Assembly: GCF_010686655.1 (NCBI RefSeq) | Contig: NZ_JAAGVY010000030.1 | Coordinates: forward strand, 1-62,657 | Direction: 5' to 3' | Source: Cryomorpha ignava | GTDB taxonomy: Bacteria; Bacteroidota; Bacteroidia; Flavobacteriales_D; Cryomorphaceae | DNA length: 62,657 nucleotides | Part shown: positions 20,547 to 29,695 of the stretch, piece after piece | Layout of the letters: every line of letters starts with the position of its first letter | Numbering within the stretch: position 1 is the first letter of the stretch | The notes under the pieces: model-generated | The model's database searches: none | The model's input: the letters and a program-made list of their open reading frames with translations, nothing else | Told to the model about the DNA's origin: nothing | Program-made: the position numbers and the translations under genes

Positions 20547-21878
20547 ATGACCGTTCGCGAACACTATAAAACCAATATGCGCATTGCCCTTCCGGTAATG
20601 ATCGGACAGCTAGGACACACCATGGTGAGCGTTGCCGACAGCATTATGGTTGGGCAGTTGGGCACGATAGAACTGGCCGCCGTAGCTTTGGGAAATAGTC
20701 TTTTTGCCATTTTCATGGTTTTCGGTATTGGCATTACATCAGGCATTACCCCACTGGTTGCCAAGGCAGATGGTATGAAAAGTAAGCACCTGCAAGGGGT
20801 ATTGCTCCGCCACGGTTTTTGGGTTAATCTGGTGGCAAGCATCGTTTTATTTGCCATAATCAGCTTCCTTACCCCTGTTTTGTATCTCTTAGACCAAGAT
20901 CCGGGCGTGGTGCCGCTTGCACAACCCTATCTTATTATTTTAAGTGGATCTATTATTCCGCTGATGATGTTTATGACTTTTAAGCAATTTGCCGAAGGTC
21001 TGTCTGATACAAAAGTTGCGATGGTGGTAATAGTGGGTTGCAATCTGGTTAATGTCGGACTCAATTACGTGTTCATTTTCGGAAAGTTAGGCTTTGAACC
21101 GATGGGTTTAATTGGCGCCGGATGGGCTACGCTTATTGCACGCATACTCATGTTTATCGTTATGTGGATTTATGTGCGCCGCGCCAACCGATTTAAAATG
21201 TACAATTTACGCATTCGGGTTACGCGTTTCCGCAAAACGGTTACCATGCGATTGCTTCAGGTCGGCATTCCATCGGGATTGCAATATATTTTTGAAGTCA
21301 GCGCCTTTTCACTTGCGGCAATCTTTGCGGGAATGATCAGCGCTACAGCTTTGGCAGCGCATCAAATTGCCATTAATATCGCCAGCGTGAGTTATATGGC
21401 CGTTACCGGATTGGGCGCAGCAGCGACAGTGCGCATTGGCAATCAGGCAGGCCAAAGAGATTTTTTAAACCTAAAGCTGGCAGCGAGTACTATCTTCAAA
21501 ATGGGTATTGCTTGGATGGCACTAACAGGTCTTATTATACTCATATTTAAAAACCAGCTGGCCGGTTTCTATTCCACCGATCCCGATGTGCTTGCCCTTG
21601 CCGGAAAAATGCTCATCGTTGTAGTTATATTCCAGCTTTCCGATGGTATTCAAGCAGTAGGTTTGGGAGCGCTCCGCGGATTTACAGATGTGAAAATTCC
21701 CACCTACATCACCTTCGCCGCTTATTGGCTTTTTACGCTTCCGCTGGCTTTTTACCTTTCGCAATATACCGTGCTCGGCGCCATGGGGATTTGGTATGCG
21801 CTTGCCGCCGGGCTTACCGTTTCTGCTATATTGCTTGTTTCAAGATTTAAAAGGCTGCTCGCCGATTTCGTACATTAA
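20547..21878 (+). CDS. MATE family efflux transporter (NorM-like)
   Basis: A 443-residue inner membrane protein with 12 predicted helices in two MATE repeats. Repeat 1 starts IALPVMIGQLGHTMVSVADS with the MVGQLGTIELAAVALG signature, and repeat 2 has LQVGIPSGLQYIFEVSAF and ALAAHQIAINIASVSYM. It exports cationic drugs or metabolites in exchange for Na+ or H+. It is monocistronic, just before a small lipoprotein gene. It is a different subfamily from the second MATE gene at 39886. Confidence 0.93.
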   Translation: MTVREHYKTNMRIALPVMIGQLGHTMVSVADSIMVGQLGTIELAAVALGNSLFAIFMVFGIGITSGITPLVAKADGMKSKHLQGVLLRHGFWVNLVASIVLFAIISFLTPVLYLLDQDPGVVPLAQPYLIILSGSIIPLMMFMTFKQFAEGLSDTKVAMVVIVGCNLVNVGLNYVFIFGKLGFEPMGLIGAGWATLIARILMFIVMWIYVRRANRFKMYNLRIRVTRFRKTVTMRLLQVGIPSGLQYIFEVSAFSLAAIFAGMISATALAAHQIAINIASVSYMAVTGLGAAATVRIGNQAGQRDFLNLKLAASTIFKMGIAWMALTGLIILIFKNQLAGFYSTDPDVLALAGKMLIVVVIFQLSDGIQAVGLGALRGFTDVKIPTYITFAAYWLFTLPLAFYLSQYTVLGAMGIWYALAAGLTVSAILLVSRFKRLLADFVH

Positions 21879-21977
21879 CACATTGGTAGGAAATGATGTC
21901 CTTAAAACATTCAACAAAAATTTAAATTTATTCCTACGCTTTCGCGAACAAATTCTAATTTTCGGTGTTTTATAAGC

Positions 21978-22454
21978 ATGAAAACAAACACTACCCTAAT
22001 CATCATTCTGGTCACTCTTTTGTCTCTCGCAGGATGTAAATCGAGCATCTCTCTTGAAGATATGCAGAAACAAAAAAGCAAGGCTATGAGCGAATTGACC
22101 TCTGCCAAAAAAGAGCTCATAGAACTCGCCGATATGAAAGAAAAATACTCACTCGACGTTCGGAAAGAGCAAGTAAAAACCCTCGAAAAACGGCAGAAGC
22201 AAGTAAACAAAGATATCAAGAGCGTAAAAAATGTTGAAAGCACAAGTGCTCAGAAAGGTGCCAATACCATGGTTGATAATTTGAAAAGTGAAAACGACAA
22301 ATTATCCAAAAAGATATCAAACCTAAACTCAATTAAACAAGAGGATTGGTCATCAGCAAAAGATTCTATTAATCAGGAGTTTAGCCGTCTAGAAAAGAAA
22401 ATCCAACAGCTAACTTCGAATGTAGAAGTTCTTAATAAAATGGAAGTTGAGTAA
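21978..22454 (+). CDS. Coiled-coil lipoprotein
   Basis: A 158-residue protein with a canonical lipoprotein signal (TLLSLAGC, Cys at residue 20). The mature part is almost entirely helical and charged, with heptad-like Leu/Lys patterning (LSKKISNLNSI, FSRLEKKIQQLTSNVEVLNK), so a coiled-coil or periplasmic spacer is likely. There is no enzymatic motif. It lies 100 bases after the MATE gene in the same direction and is followed by a hairpin terminator. Its function is unknown. Confidence 0.8.
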   Translation: MKTNTTLIIILVTLLSLAGCKSSISLEDMQKQKSKAMSELTSAKKELIELADMKEKYSLDVRKEQVKTLEKRQKQVNKDIKSVKNVESTSAQKGANTMVDNLKSENDKLSKKISNLNSIKQEDWSSAKDSINQEFSRLEKKIQQLTSNVEVLNKMEVE

Positions 22455-22496
22455 GATTTAGAATATTTGTATTTAACAATACCCTATAATTAAGAC

Positions 22497-22520
22497 GTCG
22501 CCGCGAGGCGACCTTTTTTT
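22497..22520 (+). terminator. Intrinsic terminator
   Basis: GTCGCC-GCGA-GGCGAC stem-loop followed by eight T residues, 42 bases after the lipoprotein stop. Confidence 0.88.
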
Positions 22521-22604
22521 TGGTCATCACTTGGGTTACGCGAAGTTGGATATCCCCGCTGTAAGAAATTCGAACATTCACTTGTTTTACATGCTAACAT
22601 TTTT

Positions 22605-22612
22605 TATCTTCG
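22605..22612 (+). promoter_or_regulatory. Possible -7 element for the Panacea gene
   Basis: TATCTTCG, one base from TAnnTTTG, 20 bases before the ATG. An autoregulatory operator is likely for this type of gene, but I cannot point to one. Confidence 0.35.
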
Positions 22613-22631
22613 AACAGAAAACCAGTTAAAA

Positions 22632-23423
22632 ATGCAAACAATAACTCGAAAAGAAATAGCTGATAGAATATCAAAGCTAAGAAAAAACAAAGGATATACT
22701 CAAGACGAACTAGCAAAGGTTCTGCACATTTCAAGACCTTCTTTAACCCAAATAGAATTAGGCAATAGAAACTTATCGGTAATAGAATTGAAAAAAATTG
22801 CGGATAATCTCTCTATTTCGATAGATAAATTACTAGCTGAAGATTTCGAGATTGAAGAAATTCAAATTAATTTCAACAATGAGTACAAGGGTCAGTTGAG
22901 GATATCTACTCCTGATTTAAAAGTTGACAAGTTTAAAAACATCCTACTCTATATACTTGAAAAATGTGCAGGCAAATCCAATTTTGGCGAGACCCTTTTG
23001 TACAAGCTCTTGTATTTTTCTGATTTCAATTATTATGAAATTTATGAAGAGCATCTAACCGGTGCGGAATATCGAAAGTTGCCATTTGGCCCTGTACCAC
23101 AAAAATTTGATTCTATCATGAATCAAATGATTTCAAATAAAACCATTAAAAGAATTAAAACCGAATATCATGGTTATCCGCAAACCAGATACATTCCTCT
23201 TTCAAAACCTGATTTAACAAAATTCAAGGCAAGTGAAAAAGATGTGATCGATAAAGTTATTGATCAGTATTCTGACTGGTCAGCTTCTGCAATTAGTAAC
23301 TATTCTCATAAAGATATGCCTTGGTTAGCCTCTAAGGAGGGTGAAGTAATCGATTATGAACTTGCTTTTTATCGAGAGCATCCATACTCTGTCAGAACTT
23401 ATTATGACAATAATGTCAAGTAA
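22632..23423 (+). CDS. XRE-type HTH plus Panacea (DUF4065/SocA-like) antitoxin
   Basis: A 263-residue cytoplasmic protein. Residues about 8-65 are a Cro/C1-type helix-turn-helix (LRKNKGYTQDELAKVLHISR and LTQIELGNRNLSVIEL). Residues about 110-250 are a Panacea domain (NFGETLLYKLLYFSDFNYYE, LTGAEYRKLPFGPVPQKF, then the DWSASAISNYSHKDMPWL block). Panacea proteins are known as antitoxins that pair with many unrelated toxins, and HTH-fused ones also repress their operon. The stop codon overlaps the start of a short downstream frame (TAATG), the usual arrangement for a toxin partner, but that frame is truncated. The base composition is more AT-rich than the neighbours, which fits acquisition. Confidence 0.87.
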   Translation: MQTITRKEIADRISKLRKNKGYTQDELAKVLHISRPSLTQIELGNRNLSVIELKKIADNLSISIDKLLAEDFEIEEIQINFNNEYKGQLRISTPDLKVDKFKNILLYILEKCAGKSNFGETLLYKLLYFSDFNYYEIYEEHLTGAEYRKLPFGPVPQKFDSIMNQMISNKTIKRIKTEYHGYPQTRYIPLSKPDLTKFKASEKDVIDKVIDQYSDWSASAISNYSHKDMPWLASKEGEVIDYELAFYREHPYSVRTYYDNNVK

Positions 23424-23551
23424 TGAAAATTGAGGAATTAAGCGAATACAAAAAAGATGTTAAGAAGCTCACTAAGAAGTACAAAACCTTAGCTGAAGAT
23501 ATGGAAGTGGTTAAAAAGGTATTAATTGTTCATCCTGTGTACTGGCAATAG
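23423..23551 (+). pseudogene. Truncated toxin partner of the Panacea antitoxin
   Basis: A 42-residue frame that starts in the antitoxin stop codon (TAATG). Its N-terminus (MKIEELSEYKKDVKKLTKKY followed by KTLAEDMEVVKKVL) resembles the first helix pair of RelE/ParE-like toxins, which usually run to about 90-120 residues. The frame ends at TAG after HPVYWQ, and I find no continuation of the fold in any frame before the stop of the convergent glycosidase at 23676. I infer a 3'-truncated, inactive toxin. That it is a toxin at all rests on position and on this short resemblance. Confidence 0.6.
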
Positions 23552-23675
23552 TCTAATTTTCCCTAAACTTCATAAATTATATGCTCCAATTTTAAACACT
23601 TGTTTGCAACGCCAATGTGCCTTTGCGTCGATAAATATCACCGCGGAGCGAGGCAAACCGACTGAAGATCAAAAT

Positions 23676-26648
23676 TCACGGCGCAACAAAAGCAGTATCA
23701 GCGATAGAACCAGCCAAAACCCTGTAAATCTCTGCCTGGATATTTGTACGAATATTCAGCTTGGCGAGTTTGTTGTTTTCGGCAGTAGGATATACGCGGT
23801 TTGACAGAAAAACATAGATTATATCTTCCGTCGGATCGGCCCAGATTATTGTGCCGGTAAATCCGGTATGGCCAAAAGAATCAAACGAAACACACTTGCA
23901 GGTTGGCCCGGGGCCCGGAGGCATTACAGGTTTATCAAATCCGGCACCGCGGCGGTTTACGTCATTTTCGTCTTCGCAATACTGGCATTTGGTATACTCT
24001 TCAATCGTAGAAGCTTTTAGATACCGCTTACCGCCATAAACACCCTCGTTTAGAAGCATTTGCATTACTACTGCCAAATCTTCGGCATTGCTGAATACGC
24101 CTGCGTGACCGCCTACCCCGCCTTGCATGGCAGCACCCGGATCGTGCACATATCCGTGTACCAATTCTTTTCTAAAATAAGTGTCGTACTCGGTTGGCAA
24201 AATGCGGTCTTTGGGAAATCGCTCAAGTGGCAAATAACCCATGGTGGTGAGGCCGAGCGGTGCATAAAAATTCGCGGAAGCGAAACTATCAATGCGCAAA
24301 CCACTCTGACGTTTTACTATTTCGCGCATGAAATAATAACCCAGATCGCTGTATTTGTAGTCATTATTTGCCCGCAAGGGCGCCATAATAATCTTTGTCA
24401 AAAGGGAGTCGCTGTAGTTTTTATTGATGAACATTTTATAAGCCACCTGACGCGAGTACAAATCAGATTTTGTCTTGGAGTAAATGTTCCACTTTGGCTC
24501 ACCGTCTTTAATGGTGCTGGTATAGAAAGGAATCCACGCAGGCATACCCGCTACGTGAGCCAGCATTCGGCGGGGAAACATGTCGTAATAGGGATTGGTT
24601 TTCTCGATTTCGGGAAAGTAAGTATGGAGAGGTGCATCGAGATCAAACTTGCCCTCATCGTCAAGTTTCATCAGGCTCAAAGTGCTGGCGACAATTTTGG
24701 TGATGGATGCGAGGTCGTAAATATCTGTAGTGCGTACCGGCACATCATCGTCGTAGGTGTGAAATCCAAAAGTCTTGTTATACACCACTTGTCCGCCTTT
24801 TGCCACCAGAATTTGTGCACCAGGGTACGCTCGCTGGCGAATGCCTTCAATAGCCATGCTGTCAATCAGGTCAAATGCATTCGGCTTTAAGCCAAATTCC
24901 ATAGGGGTAGAATAATGGAGTCTGATGGCTTCAGAAAGTTGAACGCCGGTTTGTGCCGGAAAATAAGTTCCGATGGAAACAGGTAGCTTTCCGGTAATTT
25001 TAATGGCTCCCATAAGCGCTTCGGCGGCAGCCCTGCTCAAATAAGCATCATCTTGATAGCTGATTAAAATCGCTGCAAATCGCTCGGGGTGATTCAGTTT
25101 TTCAAGCGCGTAAGGACTTCCCTGATGAACGAGGATAACCTCCTGCTCAAGCGCAATGGCTTCGATAAGCGAAATGGCCGCCGCACTCAATCCAAAATTC
25201 TTTCCGGGACGATTGTTTGTACCCTCTATATTTACAATAACTGTATTGCGGCCTTTTAATTCCTCGCGAATGCTTTTTCCATCGGCCAAAGTTGGTGCAG
25301 ATGCGGCTTCAATCGCTTTAAAATCGGCGTATTTGGCAAGTCGGTTTTTAAAAACCGTTCCGTTTCCACCAATAGTCAAAACGGTAATTTTTCGGTTTTC
25401 GAGGTTCTTAAGCGGAATAATATTGTCCTTGTTTTTCACCAAAGTGATAGCCGCTTCGCAGAGTTTCTTCTTGAGATGCTGGGCTTCGGGGGTATTTAAA
25501 TCATTGTTGAGATTTACTGTGCTGATCGGTTTTTCGGTATTCAAGCCCACCCATTCCTTGGCGCGGAGAATTTTCATAACGCTCGTATTCAACTGCTCTT
25601 CAGTATAATCGCCTTTGGTAATTGCTTCTTTAATTTTGTCAATCGCTTTTGGCACATCCATCGGAAAGAGCAAAACGTCATTTCCGGCTTCAAGTGCCTT
25701 TACATCAACCTCGCCGGGTGCCATATAATCTGCCAATCCCTTCATATTCATTGCATCAGTAAAAATAAGGCCTCTAAAACCCATTTCGCCTTTCAGCAAA
25801 TCGGTAATAATCTCGGGCGAGAGGGTGCTGGGATGATTTGGAATGCTGTCAAATGCTTTTACCGAAAGGTGCGCCACCATTACAGATGAAAGTCCTTTAT
25901 CAAACAACTTAGAATAGGGATATAATTCCAGATCGGTTAATCGCTCTTTATCGTGTTTTATCACCGGAAGGCCGAGATGTGAATCGGTGTCGGTATCGCC
26001 GTGTCCGGGGAAATGTTTGGCATTAGCCATTACGCCATTATTCTGCATTCCCTGCATGTATGCGATCGATTTTCGGGTAACCCAGAGTTTGTTTTCGCCA
26101 AAAGAGCGGCTGCCAATAACTGGATTTGCCGGATTGTTATTGATGTCAACCACAGGAGCAAAATTAATGTGCGCCCCTACCCGCTTAAAATTGCGGGCAA
26201 TTTCGGCGCCCATGGCATAAATCAGCGAATCGTTTTGAATGGCGCCAAGCGTCATCTGTCGCGGATAGGTAATGGTGCTGTCAAGGCGCATGGAGAGTCC
26301 CCACTCACCGTCCATTCCAACCCAAAGTGGAGTTTTAGAAATGGCCTGGAGCCGGTTGTACATATTGACCTGTCGCTCAGGACCACCTTGAAAAAAGATA
26401 AGCCCGCCGATATGGTATTTCTTAACCAAGTTAGAGAGTTCGCGCTCGTGAGCCGCGTCTTTATTGCTGTAGGCCGCCACCATAAATAGCTGACCTATTC
26501 GCTCCTCCAGGCTAAGCGACTGAAAAACAGAGTCGGCCCAGACAGATTTAACGCTGTCAAAAACAGGTTTGAAACCCGCATTTTGGGCTACAGCCATATT
26601 TGCAGAAAGCGTGACAAAAAGCAATAAAACGGTACGCAATATTTTCAT
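23676..26648 (-). CDS. NagZ-like GH3 glycosidase fused to a class C beta-lactamase-type serine hydrolase
   Basis: A 990-residue exported protein (signal peptide 1-21, ending NMAVAQ). Residues about 45-380 are a GH3 domain with the beta-N-acetylhexosaminidase signature KHFPGHGDTDTDSH at about 208-221, containing the Asp-His pair, followed by a C-terminal GH3 alpha/beta domain to about 560. Residues about 600-970 are a serine hydrolase of the beta-lactamase C/PBP family: SITK at about 645 supplies the SxxK nucleophile, YSDLGY the Tyr motif, and GGVGGHAGVF a KTG-like HxG motif. Likely periplasmic, with a role in trimming or recycling peptidoglycan sugars. The fusion is known in Bacteroidota; the substrate of the hydrolase half is unknown. 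Confidence 0.92.
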   Translation of the reverse strand: MKILRTVLLLFVTLSANMAVAQNAGFKPVFDSVKSVWADSVFQSLSLEERIGQLFMVAAYSNKDAAHERELSNLVKKYHIGGLIFFQGGPERQVNMYNRLQAISKTPLWVGMDGEWGLSMRLDSTITYPRQMTLGAIQNDSLIYAMGAEIARNFKRVGAHINFAPVVDINNNPANPVIGSRSFGENKLWVTRKSIAYMQGMQNNGVMANAKHFPGHGDTDTDSHLGLPVIKHDKERLTDLELYPYSKLFDKGLSSVMVAHLSVKAFDSIPNHPSTLSPEIITDLLKGEMGFRGLIFTDAMNMKGLADYMAPGEVDVKALEAGNDVLLFPMDVPKAIDKIKEAITKGDYTEEQLNTSVMKILRAKEWVGLNTEKPISTVNLNNDLNTPEAQHLKKKLCEAAITLVKNKDNIIPLKNLENRKITVLTIGGNGTVFKNRLAKYADFKAIEAASAPTLADGKSIREELKGRNTVIVNIEGTNNRPGKNFGLSAAAISLIEAIALEQEVILVHQGSPYALEKLNHPERFAAILISYQDDAYLSRAAAEALMGAIKITGKLPVSIGTYFPAQTGVQLSEAIRLHYSTPMEFGLKPNAFDLIDSMAIEGIRQRAYPGAQILVAKGGQVVYNKTFGFHTYDDDVPVRTTDIYDLASITKIVASTLSLMKLDDEGKFDLDAPLHTYFPEIEKTNPYYDMFPRRMLAHVAGMPAWIPFYTSTIKDGEPKWNIYSKTKSDLYSRQVAYKMFINKNYSDSLLTKIIMAPLRANNDYKYSDLGYYFMREIVKRQSGLRIDSFASANFYAPLGLTTMGYLPLERFPKDRILPTEYDTYFRKELVHGYVHDPGAAMQGGVGGHAGVFSNAEDLAVVMQMLLNEGVYGGKRYLKASTIEEYTKCQYCEDENDVNRRGAGFDKPVMPPGPGPTCKCVSFDSFGHTGFTGTIIWADPTEDIIYVFLSNRVYPTAENNKLAKLNIRTNIQAEIYRVLAGSIADTAFVAP

Positions 26649-26665
26649 GGAGCGATATTTGTTGT

Positions 26666-26673
26666 CAAAAGTA
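26666..26673 (-). promoter_or_regulatory. Putative -7 element for the NagZ-like fusion gene
   Basis: Minus-strand TACTTTTG matches TAnnTTTG, 18 bases before the start codon. Confidence 0.5.
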
Positions 26674-26759
26674 CATCAGCACAAGTGGAGTACAATGGTC
26701 ATGCCATGTATTTATCCACAAAGGGCTGTATTTAAAGAACGATTCACAAAAGAGTAAAG

Positions 26760-26767
26760 TATATTTG
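26760..26767 (+). promoter_or_regulatory. Putative -7 element for the mutL operon
   Basis: TATATTTG matches TAnnTTTG, 31 bases before the start of the first gene of the operon. Confidence 0.55.
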
Positions 26768-26797
26768 ACGATCGGTAATCCGTAAAAACACATAGAT

Positions 26798-27109
26798 ATG
26801 AAGCCGCCGAGAATTCCATCCGTTTTTAAACTTGGAGAACACAATAGCTACAAACGCTTTGACTATAAGCCGCGTACCTTTGATGAGCAAAAAGAAAAGC
26901 TCGAAAAACAACGCATTACTATAGAAAAAGAGATAGCGCGTGAGCAACGACTTGGACAAAATTATGAGTCGCACCTTCGCGAAAGAATAACCGATTCGTG
27001 GACGCATAAAGAAACTCGTCGTCAAAATCGTGCTTCATCCAAGCGGCTTTTACTAATTTTGGCGATCCTTGTTCTTATTATTTTCGCCATCTACTCAAAA
27101 ATCGCTTAA
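26798..27109 (+). CDS. Small C-tail-anchored membrane protein
   Basis: A 103-residue protein with a basic, coiled-coil-prone body (DEQKEKLEKQRITIEKEIAR) and one C-terminal transmembrane helix (LLLILAILVLIIFAIYS). It is placed 8 bases before mutL in the same direction; small genes of this kind upstream of mutL recur in Bacteroidota. There is no catalytic motif and its function is unknown. Confidence 0.78.
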   Translation: MKPPRIPSVFKLGEHNSYKRFDYKPRTFDEQKEKLEKQRITIEKEIAREQRLGQNYESHLRERITDSWTHKETRRQNRASSKRLLLILAILVLIIFAIYSKIA

Positions 27110-27117
27110 ACGATATA

Positions 27118-28950
27118 ATGCCCGATATTATTCAGCTTCTTCCCGACGCCGTAGCCAATCAAATAGCGGCGGGTGAAGTCGTACAACGCCCTGCTTCTGC
27201 CGTAAAGGAATTGCTTGAAAACGCCGTAGATGCCGGTGCAACAGAAATTAAACTCATTGTAAAAGATGCCGGCAAAACGCTGATTCAGGTTATAGACGAT
27301 GGCTGTGGGATGAGCGATACTGATGCGCGGCTTAGCTTTGAACGGCATGCCACCTCAAAAATCCGTAAGGCCGAAGAGCTTTTTCAAATTCGCACAAAAG
27401 GTTTTCGAGGTGAAGCGCTTGCTTCTATTGCGGCGATTGCCCACGTAGAGATGAAATCGCGGATGCGCGAAAACGAACTCGGTACGAAAATTCAAATTGC
27501 AGGAAGTGAAGTTAGCAGCCAGGAGCCATGCGCTGCGCCTTGTGGGACTTCCATTTCTATAAAAAATCTTTTTTATAATGTACCGGCGCGCCGCAATTTC
27601 CTGAAATCAGATTCGGTAGAGATGCGCCATATTATCGAAGAATTTGAGCGCGTAGCTCTCGCCCACCCCGATGTTGGTTTTACTGTACACCATAACAATG
27701 CCGAGCTTTTTAATATCAAATCGTCGCCTTTGCGCCAGCGCATTGTCAATATGTTTGGCTCCCGCTACAATGAGCGTCTGGTGCCGGTGCGCGAAGAAAC
27801 CGCCATTGTATCGGTAATGGGTTTTATCGGAAAGCCAGAATTTGCTAAGAAAACACGCGGCGAGCAGTACTTCTTTGTAAACGATCGATATATCAAAAAC
27901 AGCTATCTCAACCATGCTGTTACACAAGCTTTTGATGAACTTGTAAGCCGAGGATCGCATCCCTCGTACTTTTTGTATTTAAAGGTTGATCCTTCCACTA
28001 TTGATGTAAATATTCACCCTACAAAAACGGAGATTAAGTTTACTGAAGAGCGGTCTATTTACGCCATTATTCACTCGGCGGTGCGCAATAGTCTGGGCAA
28101 GTACAATATTGCTCCAAGCCTTGATTTCGATCAGGAAGATATTTTTAATGTTGCTCCTATGCCACAAAACATGGAAGTGGCACCTCCCGAACCCAAGGAT
28201 TATGATTTCAACCCTTTTGAGCAGGGGGCTAAGCCTTCCGGCAATTTTGGGGGCGGCGGGCGCAGCTCATCGGGCAGCTTTCCCACCGGCTGGAAAGATT
28301 TGTACGCAATCACCAAATCGGGCGATGACCAGCAACCCCTTTTCGATCGGGAAGAATCAGAAATATTCCCCGAAAGGGAAGCCGAAACCAGACCGGTTTT
28401 TCAGCTGCATGGCAAGTATATTTGCACCACCATAAAATCCGGCCTCATCATTATAGATCAACAACGAGCTCACGAGCGCATTCTTTACGAAGATGCACTT
28501 AATAATTTAGAAAATCAGGGTGGTTATAGCCAGCAGCAATTGTTTCCGCAAACGGTTGAACTTTCAAATGCCGACTGCGCCTTGATCAACGATTTAAGCG
28601 ATGACATGCACCGTCTGGGTTTTACGATCGATAATTTTGGTGGAAATGAAATTGTAATTAACGGCATTCCCACCGAGGCCGCTAATATTCCGGTGCAGGG
28701 ATTAATTGAAAATTTTCTGGAACAATACAAAAATACTGTTAACGAGGTGCAAAGCAATACCCGCGATCGCCTGGCACGTAGCCTTGCCCGCAGCCTGTGC
28801 ATACGCGAAGGGAAGAGAATGCAGCGTGTAGAAATGCTCGATTTAATAGATAAACTTTTTGCATGTAAACAACCACAAGCGGCACCAAATGGCAAGCCAA
28901 CTATTCTTACTTTTGCAAACGACGAACTAGACAAAAAATTTAAAGCATAA
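27118..28950 (+). CDS. mutL: DNA mismatch repair protein MutL (endonuclease type)
   Basis: A 610-residue cytoplasmic ATPase that links MutS mismatch recognition to strand incision. The N-terminal GHKL ATPase is complete: IAAGEVVQRPASAVKELLEN (N box), DDGCGM, then TKGFRGEALASIAAI. Residues about 420-600 form the MutL C-terminal dimerisation/endonuclease domain with DQQRAHERILYE, a variant of the metal-binding DQHAxxERxxxE motif keeping its Asp and both Glu, and a CKQP segment near the end, so nicking activity is likely. The stop is directly followed by the start of the first rhomboid gene. Confidence 0.96.
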   Translation: MPDIIQLLPDAVANQIAAGEVVQRPASAVKELLENAVDAGATEIKLIVKDAGKTLIQVIDDGCGMSDTDARLSFERHATSKIRKAEELFQIRTKGFRGEALASIAAIAHVEMKSRMRENELGTKIQIAGSEVSSQEPCAAPCGTSISIKNLFYNVPARRNFLKSDSVEMRHIIEEFERVALAHPDVGFTVHHNNAELFNIKSSPLRQRIVNMFGSRYNERLVPVREETAIVSVMGFIGKPEFAKKTRGEQYFFVNDRYIKNSYLNHAVTQAFDELVSRGSHPSYFLYLKVDPSTIDVNIHPTKTEIKFTEERSIYAIIHSAVRNSLGKYNIAPSLDFDQEDIFNVAPMPQNMEVAPPEPKDYDFNPFEQGAKPSGNFGGGGRSSSGSFPTGWKDLYAITKSGDDQQPLFDREESEIFPEREAETRPVFQLHGKYICTTIKSGLIIIDQQRAHERILYEDALNNLENQGGYSQQQLFPQTVELSNADCALINDLSDDMHRLGFTIDNFGGNEIVINGIPTEAANIPVQGLIENFLEQYKNTVNEVQSNTRDRLARSLARSLCIREGKRMQRVEMLDLIDKLFACKQPQAAPNGKPTILTFANDELDKKFKA

Positions 28951-29694
28951 ATGTTAGGCAATCAATCAGGAGGTATTCTCGGCAATATGCCGACGGTAGT
29001 TAAAAATTTACTCATTATCAATGGGTTGTTTTTTTTAGGGACAGTTGCTTATGAGCCACTCACGAAACTTTTCGGCGCGTACTATTACGATTCGCCCTAC
29101 TTTCACCCATGGCAAATTGTAACTCACATGTTTATGCACGGAGGTTTTATGCATATTCTCTTTAATATGTTTGCCCTGTGGATGTTCGGTACGGCCATAG
29201 AACGAGTTTGGGGTCCCAAGAAATTTCTAATTTACTATCTGATTACTGGCTTTGGAGCTTTCGTACTGCATTATGCAGTAATAGCGTGGCAGGTAAATGG
29301 TTTGGTAGAGCAGCTGGGGCCACAAGCCATCGAAACGATTAAGACGCAGGGAATTCAGCTTTGGGCAGAAGGCAAGAATTACACTGATCCGCTCATGGCG
29401 CAGCTTAATGCGTTTTACAATATTCCGGTTGTGGGTGCATCGGGAGCCGTGTTTGGAATATTACTCGCTTTTGGAATGATGTTCCCCGATGTGCGTCTTA
29501 TGCTTCTCTTTTTTCCAGTGCCTATCAAAGCCAAGTATTTTGTAATTGGATACGGTGCTATTGAACTTTTTTCGGGAATTGCAAACCGTCCGGGAGACAA
29601 CACAGCCCATTTCGCCCACCTTGGCGGAATGCTTTTTGGTTTTATCCTGATCAAACTTTGGGGCAAAAACGATAATAGTTACAGACAAAATTGA
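28951..29694 (+). CDS. Rhomboid family intramembrane serine protease 1
   Basis: A 247-residue polytopic membrane protease with six predicted helices. The catalytic Ser164 lies in GASGAVFGILL and His223 in AHFAHLGGMLFGF, forming the Ser-His dyad; the HGGFMHILFNMFALWMFG segment is the conserved helix 2 with His and Asn. An insertion of about 45 residues (IETIKTQGIQLWAEGKNYTD) sits between helices. It begins at the base after the mutL stop and ends one base before rhomboid 2, so the genes are translationally linked. The substrate is unknown. Confidence 0.94.
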   Translation: MLGNQSGGILGNMPTVVKNLLIINGLFFLGTVAYEPLTKLFGAYYYDSPYFHPWQIVTHMFMHGGFMHILFNMFALWMFGTAIERVWGPKKFLIYYLITGFGAFVLHYAVIAWQVNGLVEQLGPQAIETIKTQGIQLWAEGKNYTDPLMAQLNAFYNIPVVGASGAVFGILLAFGMMFPDVRLMLLFFPVPIKAKYFVIGYGAIELFSGIANRPGDNTAHFAHLGGMLFGFILIKLWGKNDNSYRQN

Positions 29695-29695
29695 T

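Noticed and set aside
23552-23675. Possible remaining half of the Panacea-linked toxin in another frame
   Set aside because: I read the three forward frames to the stop of the convergent gene and saw stops and no toxin-like sequence, so a simple frameshift does not explain the truncation.
24060-24890. 276-codon open frame opposite the NagZ-like gene
   Set aside because: It mirrors the coding bias of the minus-strand gene and has no domain; the minus-strand protein has intact catalytic motifs across this interval.
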